Assembly (NCBI GenBank): GCA_910579055.1
Contig: CAJTSU010000006.1
Location: 16,197 to 48,764, forward strand
Reading direction: 5' to 3'
Source of the DNA: an uncultured Mailhella sp.
GTDB taxonomy: Bacteria > Desulfobacterota > Desulfovibrionia > Desulfovibrionales > Desulfovibrionaceae
DNA: 32,568 nucleotides
Shown here: positions 8,303 through 16,520 of the stretch, in pieces
How positions within the stretch are numbered: the stretch's first letter is position 1
Layout: the number at the start of each line of letters is the position of its first letter
The notes under the pieces: generated by a model
Seen by the model: only the letters and a program-made list of their open reading frames with translations
What the model was told of the DNA's origin: nothing
Database searches by the model: none
Position numbers and translations under genes: made by a program

Positions 8303-8620
8303 CTATTGCAACATGCGAGCCCGCGCATACCCTTTCACCCCGCGTATGGAACCTTTGGCCGCAACAAGCTGACTGCGGATTTGATCCAGGAGTTCCTGGC
8401 CTTCTTCATGGATAAGCTGATTGTAGCCCTGCAGGGCGATGAGTTTAACGCGGTAATCATCCGGCGTTTCTTCATCCAGCACATCCGCAGCCCGGCGCAT
8501 GAGCTCGATCCTTTCGTGAAAGTGCGATTCGGCGTTTTCCACATCGCCGCTGCGCATGGCTTCAAGCTCATGCTGAGCGAGGATGAGTGCGCGATCCAGG
8601 AGCGTCAGGTTTGTGGACAT
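8303..8620 (-). CDS. Small helical protein, possibly FlgN/FliT-like flagellar chaperone
   Basis: The 105-residue protein is almost entirely helical with heptad-like spacing. It has LLDRALILAQHELEAMRSGD near the start, then a His/Arg-rich helix, then YNQLIHEEGQELLDQIRSQL and a C-terminal RGVKGYARARML. The pattern of an N-terminal GD turn after a charged helix, a central coiled coil and a GY end resembles FlgN/FliT export chaperones, but no diagnostic motif confirms this. The start follows GGAGAATTCTTC. It lies 24 nt downstream of the 202-residue gene, and both are probably expressed from the sigma54 promoter near 9307, which fits a flagellar role. It ends before a terminator. Confidence 0.6.
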   Translation of the reverse strand: MSTNLTLLDRALILAQHELEAMRSGDVENAESHFHERIELMRRAADVLDEETPDDYRVKLIALQGYNQLIHEEGQELLDQIRSQLVAAKGSIRGVKGYARARMLQ

Positions 8621-8644
8621 GAAGAATTCTCCGGGCCGGGCCTG

Positions 8645-9253
8645 TTATGCCCGGGCAAGCGTGTTGGAAATGTCGGAACGCAGCTTTTCCAGCACCTTGT
8701 TCCAGGAGCCGCACACCGACATGAATTCAAATTCAAGCAGGTCAGCAAGGAGAATCCAGTCTTCACTTTCCAGCACTTCCGTCATTTCGCCCAGCAGTGC
8801 GGAAACCTTTTCCACCAGCACGTCAAACTCCGGCTCGTTCACCGAGATAAAGTCATGACGCAGAACGCCCACCATGGACATGAAATCGCGGGTGACGTCG
8901 ATAAGATCCTGGAACAGTTCCAGGCCCTGCTGGTCGTCTCCCCGGCGGAAAAATTCGGCGCTTCGGGCGCTTCCGTCTTCCATGATGCGAGTAACCTTGA
9001 ACAGCTCGTCCGTGATGTTCAGAGCCATTTCACCCAGCGGCATGGTGCTGATTTCCACCGAGCGGATTTCGCCGCACTCGATGTCTTCCGCCTGATGCGG
9101 GTAAATTTCCGAAAAAGGCTCGTTGTTCAGCAGCACGTCGGTGACGATGCGCTGTTCCTTGGTGCATTCGGTATGGGCTTCCACCAGGATTTCTTCAAGA
9201 TTGGCGAAATTTTCAATGCGCAAGTCCGAGGCGCGGCCGTCGATAATAATCAT
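8645..9253 (-). CDS. Conserved hypothetical protein, 202 residues, sigma54-driven
   Basis: The start is taken as the ATG at 9251-9253, giving MIIIDGRASDLRIENFANLE. It has a good ribosome binding site, AGGAGCATATC. The longer reading frame upstream runs into promoter and repeat sequence and is not used. The protein is acidic and mostly helical after an N-terminal beta-like segment of about 65 residues. The helical part includes SVEISTMPLGEMALNITDEL and VEKVSALLGEMTEVLESEDW. No named domain, signal peptide or membrane segment is seen. It is the first gene of a two-gene unit with the FlgN/FliT-like protein, and it sits behind a clear -24/-12 promoter. A flagellar or motility-related role is an inference from these neighbours only. 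Confidence 0.72.
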   Translation of the reverse strand: MIIIDGRASDLRIENFANLEEILVEAHTECTKEQRIVTDVLLNNEPFSEIYPHQAEDIECGEIRSVEISTMPLGEMALNITDELFKVTRIMEDGSARSAEFFRRGDDQQGLELFQDLIDVTRDFMSMVGVLRHDFISVNEPEFDVLVEKVSALLGEMTEVLESEDWILLADLLEFEFMSVCGSWNKVLEKLRSDISNTLARA

Positions 9254-9306
9254 GATATGCTCCTGTCTCCCCGCTAAAGGGAATCTTTTGACGTTGTCCG
9301 AGAATA

Positions 9307-9323
9307 TGCAAGAAATGGGCCAA
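9307..9323 (-). promoter_or_regulatory. Sigma54 (-24/-12) promoter
   Basis: The minus strand reads TTGGCCCATTTCTTGCA. GG and GC are separated by exactly 10 nt, as required for RpoN promoters (consensus TGGCAC-N5-TTGCW). The start codon of the 202-residue gene follows at 9253, leaving a leader of about 40 nt. Confidence 0.75.
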
Positions 9324-9357
9324 TATAAAATGCTGTGGGAGAGCATGTTTTTTTGAA

Positions 9358-9498
9358 GGCTCTGTTTCAAATAGTGTTGATACTGACCTTGGCCGCCGGA
9401 GGCGCGAGCGAGCCAGGCGTGGATAGATGCCTTTGCGGCCTGGACGGCGCACACACCGCACAGCGGGGTTTGTCATCAGTCTGAACAGGCAAAAGCCT
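9358..9498 (+). repeat. Intergenic MITE-like repeat, copy a
   Basis: The copy opens with GGCTCTGTTTCAAATAGTG, continues with the shared block GCCGCCGGAGGCGCGAGCG, and ends with the shared block GGGGTTTGTCATCAGT. These blocks recur at 16645-17117 and partly at 26217 and 27210-27515. No coding potential was found. It lies between the GT9 gene and the sigma54 promoter. Confidence 0.8.
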
Positions 9499-9559
9499 CT
9501 TTGCACATGAAGCTGACTTGTTCCCTGAATACCTCAGCGGTTCCGAAAGTTGAAACATT

Positions 9560-11188
9560 CTATCTGACAAGGGCGGACAACTCCTGGCGAAGCAGTTCGA
9601 AAAAGCGGAAGATAGCCGGAAGGTCATCGCCGTGTTCCTGCATGGCTGTGCGCCAGAGCAGGGAAAGCGGAACAAAATCAGGGCTGTCTGCGAAAATTCC
9701 GGCGACGCGGGAACAGGTGACAAGAAAGGCGTTGCGGTTTTTTTCCGTATTACGCAGACCCAGCAAACGGCCTTGTTCGAGAGCCAGGTGCAGCATGCCG
9801 GAAGTTTTTTCCGCAATGGAAAGAATGCGCTGTCCGCGGGCGGATTCCAGCGGAAAGGCAGACAGGTTTGCGAAAGCGGAGGCGGAAAAATTTTCCTTGT
9901 TGGCCGTATGTTCGTTTTCGCGCGTCCAGGCGTCAAGGAAGTGACGGTAAAAGACCTGTTGGGTATGAAGCCACAGGCCGCGCTCACTGTCGTCATCTCC
10001 GGAAAGGGAACGCAGGTTCATGAACCCTGCCTCATCGCGTTTGCTCAACCATACCCTGGCTTCGTGGCTGACGCGTGGCCCGGCTTTCCATGTCCCTTCG
10101 CCCAGGCGGGAAAGCGCAAGTTCCGCCACGGCTTCCGGGCTGATGGCATGGCGACAGGCGTGATTGTGCGGGCAGGGCGTATTAAAGGAACAGGGATGGC
10201 AGTCCAGCCGGGGTTCGAGGTTGCAGGAATTTTCTTGATACGGGCCGGTGTCCCAGGGCTGGGCTGTGGCCAGAAAGACGGCGAGGATAGGAACATTCAG
10301 ACCGGCCGCCAGGTGCATGGTGCCGGTATCATTGGTGACGAGCAGGCGGCATTGCCGGAGTGCGGCGGCGAGAACGGGCAGGGAGGTGCGCCCGGATAAA
10401 TCCAGGCCGGGGCAGCCGAGGCGGAGGCAGCGCTGCGCCAGCTCCGTTTCTTGCGCGCTTCCCATCAACAGAGGAAGAAGGCGCGCCTCTTTCCACAGTA
10501 TCCGGCCCAGTGCGGCAAAATGCTCCACGGGCCAGCGGCGGGCGTCAGCGCTCGCGCCGAGCTGGAACGCGACATAGCCTCTGTTTTCCCCGGCAGGGGC
10601 GAAACATTCTGAAGCCTCCTCAAGCAGCTTGTGGGCACGGTCAATGTCATGGGTTGCCGGAGAGCGCAGCGTGTTGTCGGCAAGGCCCGAACAACCTGCC
10701 ATACGAAAAAAGCCGTCCGTCAGGTTGAAAGGGCTGCACCCGCGTCTGGCTGTGACCGCCTGCACATAACTGCCCCAGGGCGAGCTGTTCCGGCCGAAGC
10801 CGTGCGCGTCCATGCCGAAGCCGTTCAATATTGCGGCAGGCGCGCCGCTCTGTTCCGTCGGTAAGGTCATGAGGCGGCCAAGCAGGCGGGCACCGGCGGT
10901 AGGCGTGAGGTTGAACACTTCATCAGGGCAAAGCTGCGTGCGAGCTTCGCGTATCCAGGCCGCGAGGTCATCCGCACAAAGACGCCAGTCACGCATCAGG
11001 CGGGCCAGAATGCTCCCTCCGGGAAGAGGCAGAACCTGGTCTACCCCCTCCAGCAGTTCAGCGGCAGGGGCGAAATTTTCCAGACAAATCAGGGAAACAT
11101 TGTCTCCCTGTTTATGAAAGGCATGAATGACAGGCTGGGTCTGGAGCAAATCTCCGAATCGCGTGAGGTTGATCAGGCAGCGTCGCAT
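9560..11188 (-). CDS. Glycosyltransferase family 9 (heptosyltransferase-like) with C-terminal extension
   Basis: The start is the ATG at 11186-11188 (MRRCLINLTRFGDLLQTQP), preceded by AAGGAGAACCC; the longer upstream extension is not supported. The protein has 542 residues. Residues 1-350 match ADP-heptose:LPS heptosyltransferases. They include the N-terminal RFGDLLQTQP phosphate loop, QLGASADARRWPVEHFAALG as donor-binding segment, and TNDTGTMHLAAGLNVPILAV with the catalytic-site Asp. A cysteine-rich LDCHPCSFNTPCPHNHACRH follows. About 190 further residues are not recognised and are helical; they make the protein longer than the usual 330-380. GT9 enzymes transfer heptose or related sugars, mostly to LPS core. 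The sigma54-driven pair downstream hints at flagellar glycosylation, but this is inference. It acts at the inner membrane's cytoplasmic side. Confidence 0.88.
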   Translation of the reverse strand: MRRCLINLTRFGDLLQTQPVIHAFHKQGDNVSLICLENFAPAAELLEGVDQVLPLPGGSILARLMRDWRLCADDLAAWIREARTQLCPDEVFNLTPTAGARLLGRLMTLPTEQSGAPAAILNGFGMDAHGFGRNSSPWGSYVQAVTARRGCSPFNLTDGFFRMAGCSGLADNTLRSPATHDIDRAHKLLEEASECFAPAGENRGYVAFQLGASADARRWPVEHFAALGRILWKEARLLPLLMGSAQETELAQRCLRLGCPGLDLSGRTSLPVLAAALRQCRLLVTNDTGTMHLAAGLNVPILAVFLATAQPWDTGPYQENSCNLEPRLDCHPCSFNTPCPHNHACRHAISPEAVAELALSRLGEGTWKAGPRVSHEARVWLSKRDEAGFMNLRSLSGDDDSERGLWLHTQQVFYRHFLDAWTRENEHTANKENFSASAFANLSAFPLESARGQRILSIAEKTSGMLHLALEQGRLLGLRNTEKNRNAFLVTCSRVAGIFADSPDFVPLSLLWRTAMQEHGDDLPAIFRFFELLRQELSALVR

Positions 11189-11355
11189 GGGTTCTCCTTC
11201 GTCTGGAAACTCTTGCAAGAAATGTGCCGCCATTCTCGCTGCTTTCCCTCCATTCTGCTCTTGATGAAGGTCATCCGGCAACAGTTTGTTGCCCCTGACG
11301 CCCCGCTGTTAAGCAATTCCAACCGGCTCACAAACATCGTGATAACATACATGGA

Positions 11356-12105
11356 CTATTCATTAAGACCAAGATGAAGCAGCTCTTCACTATTGATGAT
11401 TGTCAGTTCTGTTTTGGTAAAGGTCTTTAATATTTTTTTTTCCTTGAGCTGCGCAATAATATTCGACATTGTGACTTTGTGCATATTGAGAAGAAAAGCG
11501 AGTTCAGCCTGCGTAATATTGGGATAAAACGTCTTTTTTTGATAGATACTATGCATTTCATGAATAAAAAGACATATGCGGTTCAGCGGCTTGACGTACG
11601 TATTGATGCAGGAAAGTTTTGAATAGCATAAGTCTTTAACAGCTTGAGAATATGAAATATTTTTCACAATGAGAGGATTGATGCCCCAAAGGTCATCAAA
11701 GGTGATATCAATCGGAAAAATATACAGTTCGGAATCCTCCAGCGCTTTGACTGGCATAACCTGAAACTGTCCTCTGGTAATAAAAAACGCATCATAAATG
11801 AGTGCCCCATGAAATATAAAGTGAGGTGTAAAAATTTTGCCTTCCTTATTAATATTATAAATACATATTTTTCCTGTTTTTAAATAAATAAAAGGCGTTT
11901 GTTCCATGTCTGGATAAATGATATTGTTTTTTTTTAGTATAATGCGATTGGCAATATCAAGAATATGCTCAAAAATATTGCTGGTATTACATATTATGCC
12001 TGGTAAAGATCTTAATGGTGGATATGCTGAAGCATAACCAGGAAAGTCTATATATCTGTAATTATTTTTCAAAGGTTTAAGGAAAACTATTTTTGATAAA
12101 AACAT
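11356..12105 (-). CDS. Crp/Fnr family transcriptional regulator
   Basis: The 249-residue protein has an N-terminal cyclic-nucleotide-binding-like barrel. A helix-turn-helix near residues 195-222 is built from ITQAELAFLLNMHKVTMSNI, followed by a wing with LKEKKILKTFTKTELTI. That is the order in Crp/Fnr activators. No Fnr-type cysteine cluster and no clear cAMP-contact Arg-Ser pair is seen, so the effector is unknown. The coding sequence is much richer in A+T than its neighbours and uses many AAA, ATA and TTT codons, which suggests recent acquisition. It follows the DASS gene on the same strand after a hairpin, with AAGGAG six nt before the ATG. It probably controls the transporter/flavoprotein operon, and the inverted repeats at 16582-16639 are candidate targets. 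Confidence 0.85.
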   Translation of the reverse strand: MFLSKIVFLKPLKNNYRYIDFPGYASAYPPLRSLPGIICNTSNIFEHILDIANRIILKKNNIIYPDMEQTPFIYLKTGKICIYNINKEGKIFTPHFIFHGALIYDAFFITRGQFQVMPVKALEDSELYIFPIDITFDDLWGINPLIVKNISYSQAVKDLCYSKLSCINTYVKPLNRICLFIHEMHSIYQKKTFYPNITQAELAFLLNMHKVTMSNIIAQLKEKKILKTFTKTELTIINSEELLHLGLNE

Positions 12106-12128
12106 ACAGTCTCCTTAAATATGAATGT

Positions 12129-12168
12129 ATAGTTCCGTTCTTTCTGGATAAAAAAGGACGGAACTATC
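12129..12168 (-). terminator. Large hairpin between the DASS and Crp genes
   Basis: The arms ATAGTTCCGT (12130-12139) and ACGGAACTAT (12159-12168) form a perfect 10-bp stem around an A+T-rich loop that can pair further. No T run follows on the minus strand, so it may be a partial terminator, an RNA-stability element or a processing site rather than a full stop signal. Confidence 0.5.
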
Positions 12169-12184
12169 ATAAACAATGAAATTT

Positions 12185-13570
12185 TTACATAAGGCCGAGC
12201 GGTCTTGCAATGGCCAGCATGATAACAGGCACTACAGCAATCCAGGCAATGGAGATAAAGATGCCGGGCTTGAACATGTCTCCCATTTTATAATAGCCTG
12301 AGTTGTAGGATACCAGCGAGACCGGATCGAGAGGTAAAAGCAGCGCCGCGGATACGCTGAACCCCATAGGAATAGCCAGCAGGGCAGCGTTGGTGTTCAT
12401 GGCACCGGCAAGGGCAACCAGCGCGGGAAGCATGACCGCGACAATGGCAGTGTTCACAGGAATAATCAGGTGTACGACGACGGTGAACGCGGAAATGACG
12501 GCAATCATCATCCACAACGGCATGCCGGCAATGCCACCCAGGCAGTTGGAAGCAATCCAGGAAGCCGCGCCCTGCTCCCAAAGCAGTACGCCGAGGGAGT
12601 TCGCAGAGCCTACGACCATGAGCACTTCCCAGCCTACCTTATGGCTGTCTCCGGCCCATTGGACAAGATTGATGCCGGGCAGCAGGAACAACGTCGCGCC
12701 GAGTACGCAGGCCACGGGAAGCGGAATCTGATGCAGCTTGTCCGTCATCCACACGATCATGTTGATGATGAGAATGACAAGGAATTTCCACTCTCTGGAT
12801 TGCAGGGAGCCCAGTTTCTCATATTCCTGTTCTACCATCCCCATGCCGGCCAGGGAGTCCATTTCCGGAGGATACGCCTTGATGGTGAAGAACCACGCTA
12901 TCGGGATGAGGATGAATACGATTGGCATCCCCACACATGTCCAGTCAAGGAAAGAGATGTTGACATGTGCCGTGTCTTTAAGCAGGCCGATGGTCATGGC
13001 GTTCATGGAGGAACCGGCCGGCGTTCCCACGCCGCCGATGAGGCAGGCAAAGGGCAAACCAACCATCATGGCCCGTCCGAATGAACTGGTGCCCGGTTCA
13101 CATTTGTTGTTCTGCAGAATGACCAGAGCCACGGGAACCAGCATGGCCATAACGGGAATATCCGCGAGGATGGAAGAAAGAATGCCTCCGGCCAGCATCA
13201 GATAAAGAAGAAGCTTTCCCGGATTTCCCCGGGATTTCACGCTTGCCCAGAGTACGATGCGGCGGCTGAACCCGGAGTTCTGGAACGCGATGGACACAAC
13301 GAACATGGCGAACACAAAAAACACCGTGGGCGTCGCGAAGTTGGACATCATCTTGGGGAGCGGCACAATATGGAATACGGCCGGCAACACTGTGAACAAG
13401 ATGGCAGCAAAGGCGATGGGCAGAGCTTCCGTCACCCAGAAAAGCACAGCGGCAAGCATGAAAATGATGGACATATGCCCTTTCGGGGTCAATCCTTCAG
13501 GCGTGGGCAGGAGATTCAGAACGAGGGACAGGATAATGATCCCGATAAAACAGACTAATTTTTTCTGCAT
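12185..13570 (-). CDS. DASS/SLC13 family anion symporter (sulfate or dicarboxylate type)
   Basis: The 461-residue polytopic protein has about 11-12 predicted membrane segments, the first near residues 5-22. The two DASS substrate/Na+ motifs are visible. GGVGTPAGSSMNAMTIG at 179-195 replaces the usual SNT with SMN, and PVNTAIVAV lies at 371-379. These hairpins bind sodium and a carboxylate or sulfonate-like anion in characterised members (VcINDY, NaDC, SdcS). The family imports di- or tricarboxylates or sulfate; the exact anion cannot be read from sequence. The ATG follows AGGAGAGCTTT. It lies 57 nt after the flavoprotein gene and upstream of the regulator, so the anion is likely the substrate of, or precursor for, the flavoprotein. 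Confidence 0.9.
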   Translation of the reverse strand: MQKKLVCFIGIIILSLVLNLLPTPEGLTPKGHMSIIFMLAAVLFWVTEALPIAFAAILFTVLPAVFHIVPLPKMMSNFATPTVFFVFAMFVVSIAFQNSGFSRRIVLWASVKSRGNPGKLLLYLMLAGGILSSILADIPVMAMLVPVALVILQNNKCEPGTSSFGRAMMVGLPFACLIGGVGTPAGSSMNAMTIGLLKDTAHVNISFLDWTCVGMPIVFILIPIAWFFTIKAYPPEMDSLAGMGMVEQEYEKLGSLQSREWKFLVILIINMIVWMTDKLHQIPLPVACVLGATLFLLPGINLVQWAGDSHKVGWEVLMVVGSANSLGVLLWEQGAASWIASNCLGGIAGMPLWMMIAVISAFTVVVHLIIPVNTAIVAVMLPALVALAGAMNTNAALLAIPMGFSVSAALLLPLDPVSLVSYNSGYYKMGDMFKPGIFISIAWIAVVPVIMLAIARPLGLM

Positions 13571-13589
13571 AAAGCTCTCCTAGCGGGCA

Positions 13590-13610
13590 GGGCGGAATTT
13601 GTGTCCGCCC
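13590..13610 (-). other. Intercistronic hairpin upstream of the DASS gene
   Basis: GGGCGGA (13590-13596) and TCCGCCC (13604-13610) pair around a 7-nt loop in the 56-nt gap between the flavoprotein and DASS genes. No T run follows. It may set relative expression by RNA processing. Confidence 0.4.
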
Positions 13611-13626
13611 CTTTGACGGCCTGAAA

Positions 13627-15345
13627 CTACTTTTTGGGGAAGGTAAAGTTATCCATGTAGTAGCGATAAGGCTGTATCGGATATTCTTCCACAGGAATAC
13701 GCGCCTTGGAGAATACAGGCTCTTTGTCCGCGCCTTGACGCACATGCAGCCAGGCCAGCCACTCTTCGTTGTTGCGTTCGGGGTAGTCTTCACGGTAATG
13801 CCCGGCGCGTGATTCCGTGCGCAGCAGGGAAGAACGCACGAACAGTTCGGAACGCAGAAGCATGGTTTTGGCTTCGTAGTACTTGCAGAGATCCCGAGGG
13901 TCCTTGGCCGTCATGCGTCCGGCAAGTTCCTTGGCATATTCCACGCGCTTGAGAGCCTTCTTCAGACTCGCATCGCTCTTGATGAGGCAGACATCGGCGG
14001 GATAGACGATCTCCTGGGATTCGCGGATAATATCCTTGGTATCAATACCCTTGCGGCCGACAGGAGCCAGGGCTTCGCGGAGAGCTTCGCCGGCCTGCGT
14101 TTCGTTCACACCAACGCGCCTCTTGCCGAGACTTTTGCGGGCCGCATTGGCGCCGGCGATATAACCGGTGACGGCAGTGGTGCAAAGCGCCCAGCCGCCC
14201 ATATAGACGCCGGGGTCGAAGCCTTTGCAGCGACAGGCGGCAAACATGCCGGGAATGGTGGTTTCATAGTCCAGATCGGTGACAGGGCCGCCGCTGTGCC
14301 ACATAATCTGAGGCATCCAGCGGGTTTTTCCGTCAAAGAACTTCATGCCGTGATCATTGACAAGACGGTCATAGTTGATTTTTGCCCAACCGCGGACAGG
14401 CTCCATGAGCCTGGCGTTTTCCTCGGTCATGGGCGTGGTGTCAAAGAAAATGGGCGATCTGCCCGCGCGGGCTTCAAAGGCCATGCCGCGGGAGTTGTAG
14501 GTTGTGTCGGTGTTGGGGCCGAGCTTATCGGAATAGTATTTCCGCATGAAGTCTTCCCCGTTCCTGTTCACAAGACGGGCGCCCAGAGGCAATAGCCCGG
14601 TCTGGCCTTCCCAGGAGAAGACAACGGGCTGAATCCAGATGTTCATGAACTCGTTGTGCGACAGTTCGGCACCGGCCTTGTAAGCCAGCCGGCCGCCTTC
14701 GCCCGTGGAGTTGGACATGGTGATGTAGGAAGGTCTCCAGCCGCCCCCACCTGTGGCGAGCACGATAGCGGGAGCTTCAAACACGAACGTTTCTCCACTC
14801 TGGGTATGGAAACCGGCCGCGCCGGCGGCTTCTCCGGCGTCATCCTTGAGAATGTCGGTAATGGCCACGCGGCAGATGCGGCGCACGCCAAGGCGGTCGG
14901 CTTCTCTCACAAGCGCGTCGCGCATGCTGGGGCCGCCCGTGCCGTACGGACGGATAAGCAGCATTTTCATGTGGTTGAGGTTACGCTGAGGAATGGCCAG
15001 CAGCTTGCCGTTTTCGTCGCGGGCAAACTGCACGCCGAGACGTTCATAGTGCTGGAAGCGTTCATGGGACTGTTCAAGGATGTGTTTGACCAGCGGCTGA
15101 TCGCAAAGGCCGTCGTAATAGTAAACGACATCGTCCAGAGCCGCTTCGACGGTGGTGTCCTGCACGCACTGGAAGTCTCCGCCCGAAGCCGTGCCCAGCC
15201 CGCCCCAGTCCGCAGGCCCCTTATCTGCAAGAACCACGTTTTCCACATGTTCCCGTGCGCTGATGGCTGCCCATAGTCCGGAAAAACCTCCACCGATGAT
15301 GAGAACGTCCGCTTTGATATGATGATCGATGTTCGTCTGTTTCAT
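13627..15345 (-). CDS. FAD-dependent oxidoreductase, AprA/FrdA-like flavoprotein subunit
   Basis: The 572-residue protein begins with a dinucleotide-binding fold, VLIIGGGFSGLWAAISA at 14-30. It has IVLATGGGG at 194-202 and TGEGGRLAYKAGAELSHNEF at 214-233, the flavin-site segment of fumarate reductase/succinate dehydrogenase and APS reductase alpha subunits. WHSGGPVTDLDYETTIPGMF (349-368) matches the conserved block in which FrdA has its substrate-site His; His350 is kept. The C-terminal RTESRAGHYREDYPERNNEE resembles AprA/SdhA. No signal peptide, haem motif or membrane segment is present, so it is probably cytoplasmic and relies on a partner for electrons. That partner is likely the Fe-S protein whose stop lies 2 nt upstream. 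The reaction is unassigned: reduction of an unsaturated acid, or oxidation of an imported acid, are both possible. Confidence 0.88.
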   Translation of the reverse strand: MKQTNIDHHIKADVLIIGGGFSGLWAAISAREHVENVVLADKGPADWGGLGTASGGDFQCVQDTTVEAALDDVVYYYDGLCDQPLVKHILEQSHERFQHYERLGVQFARDENGKLLAIPQRNLNHMKMLLIRPYGTGGPSMRDALVREADRLGVRRICRVAITDILKDDAGEAAGAAGFHTQSGETFVFEAPAIVLATGGGGWRPSYITMSNSTGEGGRLAYKAGAELSHNEFMNIWIQPVVFSWEGQTGLLPLGARLVNRNGEDFMRKYYSDKLGPNTDTTYNSRGMAFEARAGRSPIFFDTTPMTEENARLMEPVRGWAKINYDRLVNDHGMKFFDGKTRWMPQIMWHSGGPVTDLDYETTIPGMFAACRCKGFDPGVYMGGWALCTTAVTGYIAGANAARKSLGKRRVGVNETQAGEALREALAPVGRKGIDTKDIIRESQEIVYPADVCLIKSDASLKKALKRVEYAKELAGRMTAKDPRDLCKYYEAKTMLLRSELFVRSSLLRTESRAGHYREDYPERNNEEWLAWLHVRQGADKEPVFSKARIPVEEYPIQPYRYYMDNFTFPKK

Positions 15346-15347
15346 TT

Positions 15348-16520
15348 TTACACTCCTTCATGTTCAAATTCGATGGTGCGCGGCAGCCGTTCCTTGAACG
15401 GATCTATAAGAATGGCCCCGACAGGGCAGGCAATTTCACAGAAATAGCAGGTCATGCAGTCATTTTTATAGGCAGCTTCAGCCTTGGCTCCGCAGGTGAC
15501 GCAGCGATTGGCTTCAAGAGTCATGGTTTCGTAGTTGAAGACCTTGCCGGGAGTGCTTTCATTGCGAGGAGTGGCGGGCAGATTGCCGACAGGAAGTTCC
15601 TGGGAATACCGGAACATCTTTTCCGCAGGCATGACGGCGACTTCGCGTTTTTTGCCAGGACGGGATTCCAGCATGTCCCATCCGTCTACAAAGCAGTTGG
15701 CGGAATAGGCGGCCTCGCGGGCGTCGGAAATTTCGTGAGCAGGATCATGGGATGCGCCGCGCACCGGACCTGCGGCAAAAACCCCGTTGGTTCTGGTGGT
15801 CAGCGTGAGGGGATCCGCGTCGAGCCTGCCGTCGACGACGTCTGCGACGGAAGCAAACTGTGCGGCGGCATCCTTGCCCGTGGCTATGATGACGGCTTTG
15901 GTGTGTTCCCTGCGCAGGCCGCGCACGGTGACGGTTTCCGCATCGCCGACGGGCGTGTTGGTTCGGAACTCGATGCCGCAACGCTTGAACCATTCGATCT
16001 GCGCGGCCAGCAGGTCGGCGGGGATAGAGTCACGGAACTGACCGCCCGCAGCCTCATTTTTTTCATACACGACGACGGCATAGCCGCGTCTGCGCATGAA
16101 GTACGCAGCGGAGAGTCCGGCGGCGCCGGAACCGATGACGGCTATGTTGCCCGCCCGGCTGATATCGGGCAGGGCGGGGTCATGTTCAAGAATCCAGTGT
16201 CCGAGATAGTCTTCCATCGCCGGGATGTTGACGGGAGCGTCGATCTTCTTGCGGGTACAGTTTTTTTCGCAGAAATGGGGGCATACGCGACTGGTGAACA
16301 GAGGAATGGGGTTGTACTGCAACAGTTTGCAGGCCGCATCGGCATGACGGCCCTGCTGGAGCAGGTGCATATAAGCGCGGACATCAACACCGGCCGGGCA
16401 AACTGCGGCGCAAGGCGAGGCTTTTTCCTGACGCGTATTCAGGCGGTAGACATCAAATGAACATGTTTTGAAGCAGGAACCGCATCCGATGCATTTTTCC
16501 TGGTCAATGGAACGCAACAT
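15348..16520 (-). CDS. Fe-S/FAD electron-transfer protein, GltD-like but lacking the NAD(P)H domain
   Basis: The 390-residue protein opens with a ferredoxin cluster motif CIGCGSCFKTC (Cys 10, 13, 16, 20). A GltD-type N-terminal Fe-S region follows, with Cys 37, 41, 80, 84 and 88 (CAAVCPAGVDVRAY and VCPHFCEKNC). An FAD-binding fold VIGSGAAGLSAAYF lies at 128-141, IIATG at 211-215 and GVFAAGP at 246-252. GltD homologues carry a second Rossmann domain (a GGGN motif) between the last two blocks; here only about 30 residues separate them, so the NAD(P)H site appears to be missing. The C-terminus has a second ferredoxin motif CMTCYFCEIAC (355-365) plus Cys 340 and 343. It is translationally coupled to the flavoprotein and probably passes electrons to or from it. 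The start follows GAGGTCTT. Confidence 0.86.
   Translation of the reverse strand: MLRSIDQEKCIGCGSCFKTCSFDVYRLNTRQEKASPCAAVCPAGVDVRAYMHLLQQGRHADAACKLLQYNPIPLFTSRVCPHFCEKNCTRKKIDAPVNIPAMEDYLGHWILEHDPALPDISRAGNIAVIGSGAAGLSAAYFMRRRGYAVVVYEKNEAAGGQFRDSIPADLLAAQIEWFKRCGIEFRTNTPVGDAETVTVRGLRREHTKAVIIATGKDAAAQFASVADVVDGRLDADPLTLTTRTNGVFAAGPVRGASHDPAHEISDAREAAYSANCFVDGWDMLESRPGKKREVAVMPAEKMFRYSQELPVGNLPATPRNESTPGKVFNYETMTLEANRCVTCGAKAEAAYKNDCMTCYFCEIACPVGAILIDPFKERLPRTIEFEHEGV

Noticed and set aside
6690..8372. A 560-residue plus-strand reading frame
   Set aside because: It is antisense to the 1036-residue gene and shows no domain or ribosome binding site.
9254..9454. N-terminal extension of the 202-residue protein
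   Set aside because: It would cover the sigma54 promoter and repeat copy a, and the internal ATG has a clear ribosome binding site.
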